Assembly (NCBI GenBank): GCA_024195265.1
Contig: JAJLRJ010000007.1
Location: 12,177,828 to 12,241,827, forward strand
Length of the DNA: 64,000 nucleotides
Reading direction: 5' to 3'
Origin: Dendrophyllia cribrosa
Lineage: Eukaryota > Cnidaria > Anthozoa > Scleractinia > Dendrophylliidae
Below, piece by piece: positions 9,001 through 19,400 of this stretch (position 1 is its first letter; each line of letters begins with the position of its first letter). A program made the translations under genes and the position numbers. The notes under the pieces are model-generated. The model did no database searches. It worked only from the letters and a program-made list of their open reading frames with translations, and was not told the DNA's origin.

Positions 9001-9839
9001 TTGTCGTAATTCACAGGGGTGTGAAATAAAGTGAAGTCACCATTGCGGTGAACAAGATATGCGGCAATTCCTTGCTTGAAATGCCTTTCGATTTTGGAGA
9101 AGTGCTGCAAATTTAGCTGGCCTCGATGCCCCGGATAAACTGCGAAGAAGCTTTCCGCGAGTTCTCTGGATCTGCGAGTGTTGAAATCTCTACGAGCTCC
9201 TCGATGGACAGCCAAGCAACGAAAGAGACAAAGATTGTCGTTGAAAGTGTCCAGAGAAATGACTTCTTTTTTGTTGCGAATCCAATCAGGAAGCCGCCCG
9301 AGCCCTATTTGCAAGGGTTGCCGATCCAACACGACTTTGACATCAAGCAGGGCAGTGCGCTCGTAAACCCATTTGGTGTCAGGTCTGTTGAGTCTTGCGT
9401 TTTGAAGGCGAAGCTCTTCCTGGGCTTGCAGCCACTGTCGTGTCTCGGAAAGAGTGGATAGCCAACGACTGTTGTGGTTGTTTTGATAAAACATTCTCAA
9501 CTCCTCGGTTTCAGTGTTTCGTAACTCGAATGTGAAACGTAAATTGATTGTGTGTCGTGTGTGCACATGTTGCTTGATTTTGTTCAAAATTCTGGCGACA
9601 AGAGAATTTTCGAGATTGTTTACAAAGCGAAACCGGAATGTTCGTCTGCCTTGTTCAACCCATTGATCAACCCGATCATAGAGTTGAACAAATTGTTGAA
9701 AATCCAGATCAGGGGGGTTGTTTTGAGGCTCGATCTCGCCGGCAGGCTCAACCCTCTCGAGATTTCGTGCCTGTTCGTCCAGCCAGGCAATCAGCTCGCG
9801 TTGATCGTCATCACGCCGTCTTCGCCGGGGTTGTGGCAT
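6063..9839 (-). pseudogene. Polinton DNA polymerase B with OTU-like and nuclease-like N-terminal domains, two frameshifts
   Basis: Protein-primed family B polymerase that would replicate the element. Reading leftward: segment 1 (9,839 to about 8,778) has an acidic/basic N-terminus, an OTU-like Asp-Asn-x-Cys (D201, C204) with later His (H291/H294), and a CX2C-X12-HX3C zinc finger (C310, C313, H326, C330). Segment 2 (about 8,777 to 6,874) opens with a restriction-nuclease-like patch (APVDGYHPES, QFHGCHWHGC). The 3-5 exonuclease (YDFEA, NSGHYDLKL, YNNLD) and polymerase motif A (DANSLYPS) follow. Segment 3 (about 6,869 to 6,063) holds motif B (KLLGNSAYGKF) and motif C (MDTDSMYF). Breaks map to the A6 run at 8,772-8,777 and the T4 run at 6,870-6,873, each fitting one extra base. 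All catalytic motifs survive, so decay is recent or the breaks are assembly indels. The ATG at 9,839 follows a TTATATATACGCA box. Confidence 0.9.
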
Positions 9840-9856
9840 TGCGTATATATAAGGGT
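9840..9856 (-). promoter_or_regulatory. TATATATAC box before the polymerase gene
   Basis: On the minus strand the sequence CTTATATATACGCA ends at the ATG of the polymerase gene. It is the same type of box that precedes the rightward genes, which supports the ATG at 9,839 over the in-frame upstream ATG at 9,911. Confidence 0.5.
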
Positions 9857-9865
9857 TTTTAATTT

Positions 9866-9957
9866 CTTCAATTGGTGATGCCCCGCTTGATCGTTGAGGG
9901 GGTTGTGCCATATATGGGGGGTATGTGGTTTTCTTCAATTGGTGATGCCTCGCTTGC
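9866..9957 (+). repeat. Duplicated 24-bp sequence at the Polinton right flank
   Basis: TTCTTCAATTGGTGATGCC plus a similar CGCTTG tail occurs at 9,866-9,889 and again at 9,933-9,956. It is a short direct repeat 67 bp apart, with no coding sense. It may be part of the terminal repeat region of the element. Confidence 0.5.
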
Positions 9958-10020
9958 CGTTGCGGGCGGGCTCGGGAAAAACGCATTTAGCCCCTCTTAC
10001 GAGGGTTTGAGGCCGGTTAT

Positions 10021-10198
10021 CAAAGTAGTTAGTAGAGAGGGACGTCAAATACGGTGTTTTTTGAGCCGATTTCCAATTTGTTGCGCCGATAATCAATTTT
10101 TTCGAGCGAAGTGAGAAAAAATTGATTATCGGCGCAACAAATTGGAAATCGGCTCAAAAAACCGTATTTGACTCCCTCTCTACTAACTACTTGCTTTG
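10021..10198. repeat. Long hairpin, about 80-bp arms, at the Polinton right edge
   Basis: Left arm 10,021-10,102 pairs with right arm 10,116-10,198 almost without mismatch, around the 13-base loop CGAGCGAAGTGAG. The outer ends read AGTAGTTAGTAG and CTACTAACTACT. It could be a MITE or the folded terminal inverted repeat of the Polinton. The element's left end is not in the window, so this cannot be decided here. Confidence 0.8.
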
Positions 10199-10418
10199 GT
10201 CAATTTATCGTATACACCTAATTGCAGTAACGTTGTCATAGAAAAATGAAAAAAGCCAAATAGGAATTAATTGGCTTAATCATCATTCACAGCGACACGC
10301 GGCATTATTAAGCGTGCAGCGACTATAGTTAATTTAAATTAAGCGTGCAGCGGCTATTGTTATTGCGTCGATAAATAAATATGTATCCTGCGCAGCGTTA
10401 ATTGTAGTTACGTGAAAA
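10199..10418. other. Short unique-looking spacer
   Basis: No gene is visible. It contains two direct copies of AAGCGTGCAGCG(A/G)CTAT (about 10,308 and 10,341) and a TTATTGCGTCGA that matches the start of the Helitron-like element at 11,096. Confidence 0.4.
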
Positions 10419-11091
10419 AGTGTTAAGTTTAACGCTGTAAAAAGTGTTAAAAATGAAACTAGACGTTTCGGCAATGCTGCCTTCATCAGTAGTAAAAATG
10501 TGTTCGTTGCTAACGTGTGCGAAAATTCAAAAAATTCAAATTCACGCGCGCCGAAGAAAAGCGCGCGCAAGGCTAGCATACGAGTTAATTATGAAAAGCC
10601 AAAGTCTTGGTTCAAACCACTCGGCGCCAAAGTCTTGTAATTGAAAATAAACGGCATTTCTTCGCGTCTTCTCCTGATCTGGTCACCTAGATTCGCTTTA
10701 ATCACCGCTACCATCATGTCGCTGAGGTTGTGGTTTGGTCTCGTAAAATGTTACGAGACCATTTTACGAGACCAAACCACAACCTCAGCGACATGATGGT
10801 AGCGGTGATTAAAGCGAATCTAGGTGACCAGATCAGGAGAAGACGCGAAGAAATGCGGTTCATTTTCAATTACAAGACTTTGGCGCCGAGTGGTTTGAAC
10901 CAAGACTTTGGCTTTTCATAATTAACTCGTATGCTAGCCTTGCGCGCGCTTTTCTTTGGCGCGCGTGAATTTGAATTTTTTGAATTTTCGCACACGTTAG
11001 CAACGAACATATTTTTACTACTGATGAAGGCAGCATTGCCGAAACGTCTAGTTTCATTTTTAACACTTTTTACAGCGTTAAACTTAACACT
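10419..11091. repeat. Large palindrome with 332-bp arms
   Basis: Arm 10,419-10,750 is the near-perfect reverse complement of 10,760-11,091, with a 9-base spacer TTACGAGAC. Each arm carries a TGATGAAGGC/GCCGAAACGT-like stretch of the kind seen near the 3-prime ends of Penelope-like and other retroelements, so the arms may be retroelement ends arranged head to head. Frames inside are mirror images of each other and are not genes. The right end abuts the Helitron-like copy. Confidence 0.85.
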
Positions 11092-11095
11092 ATTG

Positions 11096-12296
11096 TTATT
11101 GCGTCGACGAAGGAGACGCTTCCTAATCTTGTCGGCTAGGCGGAACGAATCGAGAAAAGTGTCGGTACCAAATCTGCGCCATCTTGAAACGTCACAATAG
11201 TATCCAGCATGCTTAGCGCGTCGTCTAGGCGGAACAAATCGAGAAAAGTGTCGGTACCAAATCTGCGCCATCTTGAAACGTCACAATAGTATCCAGCATT
11301 CCCAGCGCGTGGAAATCAGGCATCATCCTCCGAAATGTCACACGTGAATAATCTATTTGTCTTGATTTAGTTTCGAATATTTTATCGATTTTGGAATCGT
11401 ACGGCTCAATATTTCAATGCCTACTAAAAGTACGAAGTGGAAAAATTGGACGAAGGTTCATTTCCGGACCAAGTAAGTTGTTGGGTCTCTTTGGAATCAA
11501 GCAAGAAGTTATCGGATTTTCCTGGCTACCGTTCTGGTATGTTTTGAATGTTCTATCTTGATTTTGCTGTGGTTCTCTGCCTGATTTGGGAAGCTTTCAC
11601 CTAAATACCGACGTCGTTCTTCGCGATGTTCTACGGTACGGTGCAATTCGTTGTATGTCTTGTATGTCTTGTAGCAATAATTCACTGACCGGCCGCGCCA
11701 GGCGAACGCAGATTAACTTTACAATGCTCGAAATTGCGCCTGTATCGGGCGCATTTGCGACTAAAGATTTCGCAGTTTTGTGACTAAAATTTGTCTAGCT
11801 AATAAAGGAATTATATTCAACAGTCTTGTGTCTTATTTGCAACTGGTAGTTGTAATTTTATCCGAAAAATCCTGCGAAATTCACGTTGAAAGTTGCGTGA
11901 CTTAATCGTCGATTTCATGCTCCATTAACGCGGTGTCCAAGAAGTTTATCAAGGGAGCACTTTTTCAGGCTTTCTCAGAAATTTCGCATTTCCGGTTCCG
12001 GTATTAGTACATGTACTAAGGAGTATGATTTCAGAATCGGAGAAATAACCGAAATGAAATCAAGAGAAATATACTATTTTTATGTCGGAAAGTACACAGC
12101 GCGGCAGGATTTTTCCCGATCCCACGGCGATAGCGTGAATTTGTTTGATGTCGGCCCGGCATTTTTGCCTGCGTGACATATCCCGCGACATAGCCCTTTT
12201 AAACAGTGGCTGAATTAATTCATGAAACTGGGGTACTAGGTCAAGACGAGGTGCCACGGGATAAGGAGACGCACTATAATCTATGATTACTACTAG
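11096..12296 (+). mobile_element. Helitron-like non-autonomous element, copy 1
   Basis: The start is near TTGCGTCGACGAAGG. Two tandem units of 89 bp follow (GGCGGAAC... at 11,139 and 11,228). The 3-prime end is a small hairpin TAATC-TAT-GATTA, then CTACTAG at 12,290-12,296, followed by a host T. Copies 2 (30,235-33,597) and 3 (16,527-17,214) share both ends. No Rep/helicase is encoded. CTAG^T plus a terminal hairpin is the Helitron signature. The 5-prime end lacks TC, so a Helentron/HINE-type relative is possible. Confidence 0.65.
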
Positions 12297-14105
12297 TTTG
12301 TATGTCTAACTAATTCCTATTGGCCATTTTTTATTTTTCGTTTTTACATTTTTCATTTCTCTATGACAACGTACATAAAAATCCCAAAGTACCTTGCGGT
12401 CTCGTTGCGTACGCTTGAAGCTCTCATCCGACAACCTAAATTGAAATAGCTGTATGTTGATACATCAATAAACATGAACAATTATTGTTCCCCTCTCCTC
12501 CCCTGGTCAATGTCATTTTGGTCTGAAAAGGTTTAAAAACTGACCCATACAGATCTTGTGATCCCGGAATCAACACTGGAAGAGACGGACATTTATATAC
12601 AGTCAAACTTTATTACGTGACAGTTAGAAAGATTACGAAAACGCTTGGAATGATGTTGTACTGTTTCTTCATGTCATTTTAGTGCCTTTAAAGAAAACTT
12701 TGTGAAAGCCAATTGCGGGTCTTACTTCGTGTACCGCACAGATGACGTAAAATAATAGGTAACATTGTTTTCGTTCATTGCTTTTGGGTAAAAGAATTTT
12801 GATGAAGCATTGTTTCCTTTTGTTTTACGTCATTTGTGTCCTCTACACGAAGTAAGAGTCCTAATTGCCCACTCCAGAAACTATGAAAAATACTATAATA
12901 CTCTTTAAAGTACAGGTTTGGGTGGTGCTTGACGTTAGCCTGATTTTTTCAATTTCTTTTGTTTTCAGCACGAACTGCACGTGCTATGCTTCAACTTCTT
13001 GGCAATTTGCATACGGCGCACATTTGTATACGAACACACAATGCTACACATCCTAAGCCTGGTTTCCATATAATCGCAACGATCGATTCTTGCGACCCTT
13101 GCGATCATATGGAAACCAACACATTGCGATAGTTGCGATTGCGATCGCAGAGAAAGAAAAATTTCTATCTCTGCGATCGCAATCGCAACGATCGCAAGGT
13201 GTTGGTTTCCATATATACCTAATTCAATAAAGGTTGCTTTGACAATTGGTCATTGGTAATTGGTCATTGGCATGTGGGCATACGGAACACAATGCAATGC
13301 TTTGCTTGAGTGACCGCCAAACAATAGCTTCCCAATGCCCAATAGCAAAGCGCACAAATGACGTCAGTACTCATGTTTGTCTGAGTTTATAATTTATTCT
13401 TGTTTATTCTTGCATATTCGTTATTAGGAATCCCTTGAGAGTCACTTTTGGCTTGTTTGTCTGAGTTTTAGTTCTATAAATAGTAATTGTGCGCTTCGCT
13501 ATTACCAAAGATCAAAGCAACCTTTTTTGAATTAGGTGTATATGATCGCAAGGGTCGCAAGAATATTTCGTACCCATAATCCTAGCTGACCTTATTTCGT
13601 ACCCATAATCCTAGCTGACCTTATTTTGTATCCAAATTTCCGATGCTACGAAAGTGTGTGGCGATATTGTACTAAAGGAAAGTCTGGTATCTAGTCTAAT
13701 TATTTACAAAACAAATGCTGACAACAACGGTTTGTTTTTATTGCGATAAAGCAATGTGTCGCATGGTAATAAATATACGAGCAGCGGAATCGTAAAACTG
13801 TTTTGTTACACCTACAAATCGGCGAATGCCACCTGGATTTCTTAAAATACATTCAATTCTCTCTAAGACTTTCACCGTCAGGACCAGAACCGTCTCTCCA
13901 TCTTAGAGGTGCCGTCTTATAGAGAGTTACAATGAGTTACTGAAATGCGATAGAGGCCAACTAAAGTGTCCGTCTTTTAAAATGGGAGTATATGTTATAG
14001 AGTTTGGTTACAGTAAAATAAGTTACTGAAATGCGACATGTGTTAGCATGAAGTATATACCGAAATTTGACACTGATCAGTGTTGCTGTTGCACAAGAAG
14101 TTCCG
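12297..14105. other. Non-coding stretch with several foldback MITEs
   Basis: No gene was found. Inverted repeats seen: 12,717-12,862 (ends TCTTACTTCGTGTA); 13,056-13,215 (GGTTTCCATAT with a GCGATCGCA-rich stem); and 13,225-13,545, whose ends read ACCTAATTCAATAAAGGTTGC on the left and an inverted counterpart on the right, and which interrupts the previous one. A tandem TTATTTCGTACCCATAATCC repeat lies at about 13,565-13,630. A half-copy of the 14,106 element lies in inverse orientation at about 14,040-14,062. Confidence 0.6.
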
Positions 14106-15598
14106 GGTATATACTTCATGCTAACACACCATATAGGGATCCTATCATATAGGGATCCTAAAAACTCATTTTAAAATGGTTAGCTTTTATTACTGTTATG
14201 GGTAGTGATATCCATAACAGTAAATAAAAGCTAACCATTTAAAAATGAGTTTTTAGCCCTAAATAAGTGCCGGATTCTTTGATGTGCATAAATTGAAGGG
14301 GTCGGGGCATATCCAGCCTATGTTGCTTTTTGAGCGTTTTACTTTCTTTTCTCGCTCAGATTTGCCTAATTTTATCGTACAACGAATAATATCACAAACC
14401 CTTATCGAATTTGCACTTATCCTAAGAAACTGGACTAATTTCACCTGAAAAAAAAGCAGAGTTCTGGTCTTCTAGTGGTTGTTTACATTCAGAGCGTAAT
14501 TTCGACGCCATTACAGCGGATTGGCCGCGAGAATATGCGACCGCAATACTCCTGACCCGCGCCAACGACATGAACGAAAATGCCGTTATTTACGCGTGCC
14601 TGGTTCGTTATCGATGGCGAGCTCGCTACGGCAAACACATCGCCTGTAGCGTGCGTATGAGCCAATATGTTTAAGGCCCGTCCGGTGATTGAAGGACATC
14701 ATTAAGTCCGGGAATTCCTAAGTCTCTAGCACCTCTCAAAGAAACGAGTCGTGTTTCTTGCCTAAATCTCTATTTCACGCTCGAAGGTGAAAATAGACGT
14801 TGGTGGACAAGGCGAGCCGGCGGGAAAGTCAGGAATCACTTCGGATCAGAAAAGGGGCAGCGTTGTGAGTTGTGGGCCATTTCCCATCCCGTGCCGTAGT
14901 CGAAATGCCCGATATCCGAAGTGCTTCGAGACTTATAATATTTTCCATATTTCGTTTGGCGGACATTCCGTTTTCGTTTTCGCCATTGATATCCCGACAT
15001 GCTTTGCGACAGTGGCAGCTAGGTCGGCTTTGCGTGGTCGCGCGGGAGATTGAAATACAGCGTTGGGCAGCTCAAAGTGAGTTCTTGCGGCCGGGTGAAA
15101 TTCAGCAAGGCGGGCAAAGACTATGAGACGGCAGCGGAGGACCGGGAGTGCTTCCTAAAGGAGGTCCGTAACGATAAGGGAGATGGCGCGAATCTAAGTG
15201 GCTGACTATCGGTGATAAAAATGAAGCGATTTTGAGGGAATGAACTTCGGGATTTATTTTTCTTGAGCGGGATTCAGCGGTACGGGCCCAAACTTGGCCA
15301 TCTGAAGTGAAAAATCAGCGTAAAATCAAGGAATTCGGGTAAACCTTGGGATTCATTTTTTCGAGCGGGATTCAGCGGCTGAGACATGCAGATTTTATTA
15401 TTTTTGCATACGTTAATTCTCGAAAACGACGGGAAAAAACAACAGAAAAAAATCTGAACAATGTTTTGCAACGAATTTGTAGTTCACATGCCAAAAATGG
15501 ACAAATCTGAGCGAAAAAAATAAAAAACGACCTCCAAAGCAACATAGGCTGGATATGCCCCGAGCCCTTCAATTAAAACCCACCATGAAGTATATCCC
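14106..15598. mobile_element. MITE with 8-bp target duplication, carrying a nested element
   Basis: The ends are GGTATATACTTCATG and CATGAAGTATATCCC. The flanks AAGTTCCG (14,098-14,105) and AAGTTCCG (15,599-15,606) form a perfect 8-bp target duplication. A second copy lies at 22,133-22,330. The body includes a hairpin around TAGCTTTTATT...AATAAAAGCTA. An 8-bp duplication fits hAT-like movement. It is enlarged by the insertion at 14,295-15,570. Confidence 0.8.
14295..15570. mobile_element. Nested DNA transposon, 1,276 bp
   Basis: The ends GAAGGGGTCGGGGCATATCC and GGATATGCCCCGAGCCCTTC are inverted repeats that extend about 90 bp. Both ends are flanked by AATT. The copy at 22,133-22,330 shows the uninterrupted site, so the insertion limits are well defined. 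No long coding frame is seen inside, so the copy is non-autonomous. Confidence 0.75.
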
Positions 15599-15606
15599 AA
15601 GTTCCG

Positions 15607-16336
15607 TTACATAAGGGATAACATCTTTATTTTATGCAGTTTGGGTTTGTGCGACAAACCAAATGTGCTTCATAATCTCGTGAAACACAAAGTAATATCA
15701 GCTCGGCAGAATAAGATTTGTAAAAACATTACAACTGATAGTTTCTAATATTTTTATCCAAATATCTTCCAAAAATATAACAAATTAGAAATTGTCATGG
15801 AGACGATGCATGTTTTTATCAGTTGCTTGCGTTTTAGAGCGGTTTTCAATCGAGTGTCGTAAAACCAAAACCAAATTTAAAATCACTCTGGCCAATCACA
15901 ACAGACGCAGACAATCCAATGAACCAATCAGAACTCGAAGCAAATACATTTGGCCGGCGCCAAGCGCGACGGGAAAACGCGCGCAGGCAAGTCACGATTG
16001 GTTTTGGTTTTACTTCTGATTGGTTGATAAAGTGGCGCGAGATTTTTTAGCCAATTACAAAACGTAGCAATGCAAAACCAAAGCAATCCCAAAATTATTT
16101 TTGACACTCAATTGAAAACCGCTCTAGTGGTTGGTTTACTATTCAAGGTGAAAGTGGCCAGGTCAGAGCAGACCAGGCCAGGCCCCTCAGTTTAGGGCTG
16201 GTTTTCACGTGGAAGAGGAGTCGGATCCCTTCTTTTATCTGGGATCGTAAAAAATAGCATTTGTTTGCACGTCACGCAATCTTTGAAGGATGCGTGGCAT
16301 AGGCGATAATGTAAGATGCCCAGGTGTTATTTCTGG
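15607..16336. other. Non-coding stretch downstream of WDR12, with one MITE
   Basis: This lies beyond the WDR12 stop codon. A MITE at about 15,835-16,125 has ends AGAGCGGTTTTCAATCGAGT and an inverted counterpart. Related copies lie at 50,911-51,144 and 51,393-51,650. The rest should include the WDR12 3-prime UTR and its polyadenylation site; I could not fix either. Confidence 0.5.
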
Positions 16337-16447
16337 TCACGTGGTGTCTGTAGACTGATATTCCATTTCACTATCTGTTGTTCTCCAGCCTCCTCCAGAG
16401 ATATCGTAAATTATCAACTGGTTATCAGCGCCACCACTAAGAATTGA
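16337..16447 (-). CDS. WDR12: WDR12 exon 15 (last, with stop)
   Basis: Encodes [20 protein letters not shown] and a short tail, with the TGA at 16,339-16,337. The SGGADN match to the WDR12 C-terminus is strong. Confidence 0.92.
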   Translation of the reverse strand, partial: SILSGGADNQLIIYDISGGGWRTTDSEMEYQSTDTT

Positions 16448-19400
16448 CTGAAAATATGAAGAGAACACGATCAAACATAAAACAAATATTTTACTTAAAC
16501 CTTTAGATAGATAGATACTTTTATTACTAGCAGTAATCACAGTTTACGGAGACGCGTTCGAAGGAATTTCCGGCGGAAATGAGCCCCTGAAAAAAACCAA
16601 TAGGGGCGGCCATTTGGAAGACCGTCTACAAAAAAACCTCAAATTTTACTGCATGTAAACCACAGGACAACCACCACGAAATTAGGATTGCGTTCTTCGA
16701 ACGCGACTGGAAGTAATCACAGATTAAAGTGCGTCTCCTTAGGTACCTCGTCGTGACATGGCATTCGCGTTTCAATAGCCCATTTCCGATATATTAAAAT
16801 TCATACTTGGCTCCGAGGCTTGGGGGAATAAAACAAAAGAAATGAATAATTCAACGCTCAACCTCAATGTGATTTCTTTTGTTTTATTCCCCCAAGCCTC
16901 GGAGCCAAGTATGACCTTCAATATATCGGAAATGGGCTATTTCAGGCATGTTTCTGGTTCAAAACACGCGCTAAGCATGCGGGATACTATTGTGACGTTT
17001 GACGCGCTAAGCATGCTGGATACTATTGTGACGTTTCAAGATGGCGCAGATTTGGTACCGACACTTTTCTCGATTCGTTCCGCCTAGACGACGCGCTAAG
17101 CATACTGGATACTATTGTGACGTTTCAAGATGGCGCAGATTTGGTACCGACACTTTTCTCGATTCGATCCGCCTAGCCGACAAGATTAGGAAGCGTCTCC
17201 TTCGTCGACGCAATAAAATCGCATACCACAAAATTCTGAAAGCAACCAGCTTGGAGAGAAACAGTTACAATAATGATTTGATAAAAAAAGTAGGGAAACT
17301 AGTGAATCAGTCTTGCTTTTTTATCAAATCGTTTCATTATTTTATAGCTGAATAGATTTCGTTAGTGTGGTCTTTGCAAATACAGCCAGTTGAATGAAAG
17401 ACATCTTTTACGTCAACTTACAGTTTGTTGAGTCCAGTTTACGCACATAACTTTGTCTTGGTGCCCGGTCATTGTGTACAGCGGTGTATTTAGGCTGATG
17501 GAGAGAGAAATGCTTTTAGTTGCTAAAGAAATAGGAATTAAATTCTTAGAGCTAAAAAGTGAACTAAAAAGAGCCACACTTTGCAAACGGAGACAAAAGA
17601 ACGATAAAAAAGTTAGGTTGGGTTTTGTTTTCTCATTTTCAGGGATTATGGGGGCATTTTGCAATTGACATTAGGAGAAGTACACTAATGACAAAATGGT
17701 CAAATTGTTCTTTAAAATTACTAACCTCCGTGTATCCCAGAGTTTTACTGTCATATCATATGACCCAGAAATCAGTTCGAACTCGCTGCTTGGTGACCAG
17801 GCCACTGACGAGACCCAACCTTGATGTGACGTCAGAGTATGCTTGACTACTGCTCCGTCTGAAAGGAGAGGTCAGAGTTCTTACTGTTAGAAAATCAGAC
17901 ATATATACACCATATATGTTTTGGTTTATTACCAACCAACTGGTTGCAGTTAACCCTTTAATTTGGGTTATCATAAAGGAAACGGCATTCACATACAGTG
18001 GAATCCCGATTTTTGAAACCCTTGGCTCCAAGGGAAACGGAAATTGGTTCGAAAAATCAGGAGTTCGAAAAATCTAAGGTGGTATCGACTGAAATCAAAT
18101 CCAAGAGAAACGAGTTTTGGTTCGAATAATCGGGAGTTTCGAAAAATCGAGTATTCGAATAATCGGGATTCCACTGTATCTGTGACTGTTCAATTTCAAG
18201 AAAACGCCGTTAAGCAGTTCCTTTCCTTGGTCCGTAGATAAAATAATACAGTGAAACATTAATACAAATTCATATGGATGATTGTCCCAAGGTATATTTT
18301 CCAAAAATATAAAAATTTGATTTCAATTTTGATGTCATTTTTACTATTTTTGAAAATGAGGTAAATCAAGAAATGGTTTCAGTTTCTATATTATCATTTC
18401 CCGTCTCCTTAATAATATACTAATATTGTTAATTATGTTGTTTTTCCTGACTGACCGGTTGTTCTTGGATCCCAGAGTCTGACATGTCGATCTGTGCTGC
18501 CAGACAGAAGAAGTTTTGATAGAGGAGAGTAAGAGATGCTGCAAAATACCTTCGAACTATTCTGAAAGTGAGAAAAAGCATTTATTAGTCAACTATATAG
18601 ACGTTACTGAACTAGCGTGAGGTCTGTATTGGGAAAAATATGGACCGAGCCAAAGGCGAGGTCCATAAACTTGCAAAAAAAGAACGAGACCAATATTTCC
18701 CAATACGGACCGAACAAGCTAGTTCAATAAAGTTTTTATTATAATGGCGTTTTTAAAAATTTGCCGATAAATTAACGCAACCATTCTCGGGTAACGCGCG
18801 CGCCAAAGCTAAGCATATTCTTGCATTTTTCAAGCAATTTTGCGAAAAGTTTAACTAAAATTGTCCACCAAACATGAGGAAAAATGTTTCTACATGTACT
18901 TAATTTCCATTTGTTCATTGTTTCATAAAAGAAATTCGGCGAAATAAGTTCGTCAGCGGTCCATCTTAGCGGTCCGTATTGCAAAATTCGGACCGCTCAG
19001 GGAACCAATCAGAATGCTCCTTTCCATCGTGGACTGATAGTTTGCCATATAATAAAAAAAACATTATTGCATTAAACATACTAGGGTCTGTTTATTGTCG
19101 CCGGCCGAGATATCCCAGATGCGAATAGAATGATCCCAGCCTGCACTGCACACCGTGTTCTGGTCCATCCACAGTACACTGGAGATGGCTTCTGTGTGAC
19201 CTGATAACGTCATCAACGGTGTCTGCACAGGAATCAACAAAGCAACCGCGTGATACATGTAAGTCACGCAATACAAGTAATTGATAAGATATGAGTGACA
19301 GATCAGGGGGGATGGCAAGGGGTGGTCGTTGTTCCTTTTAGGGGGCAAAACTTGTAGATTGGTACCTCTTAGGGTACTAAAATCTATAAAAAAAGACTAT

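Larger units (their letters stand above)
1..10200. mobile_element. Polinton/Maverick (adintovirus-like) element, right part
   Basis: A compact block of virus-like genes: major capsid protein, packaging ATPase, retroviral-type integrase and DNA polymerase B, plus six small accessory genes and one leftward partial gene. This gene set defines Polintons/Mavericks and the related adintoviruses. The left end is outside the window, because a leftward frame is still open at base 1. The right end is not fixed. The last gene starts at 9,839, and a hairpin at 10,021-10,198 follows that may be part of the terminal repeat. No adenovirus-type maturation protease or penton gene is recognised; they may lie further left. 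Intergenic gaps are mostly 10-70 bp. Three single-base frame breaks in ATPase and polymerase suggest recent decay or assembly indels. Confidence 0.93.

Noticed and set aside
11015..11050. Hammerhead-ribozyme-like core (CTGATGA, stem GGCA/TGCC, GAAAC) in the palindrome arms
   Set aside because: Stem II and the core bases are present, but I find no stem I partner and only a two-base stem III, so chance or a vestige is more likely. A covariance-model search would settle it.
10334..11271. Mirror-image frames in the palindrome at 10,419-11,091
   Set aside because: The same peptide appears on both strands because the DNA is a palindrome. No start context or family match.
16337..16540. Treating each WD40 fragment as a separate small gene or pseudogene
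   Set aside because: All fifteen pieces join with matching phases and GT-AG introns into one complete WDR12, so they are exons.
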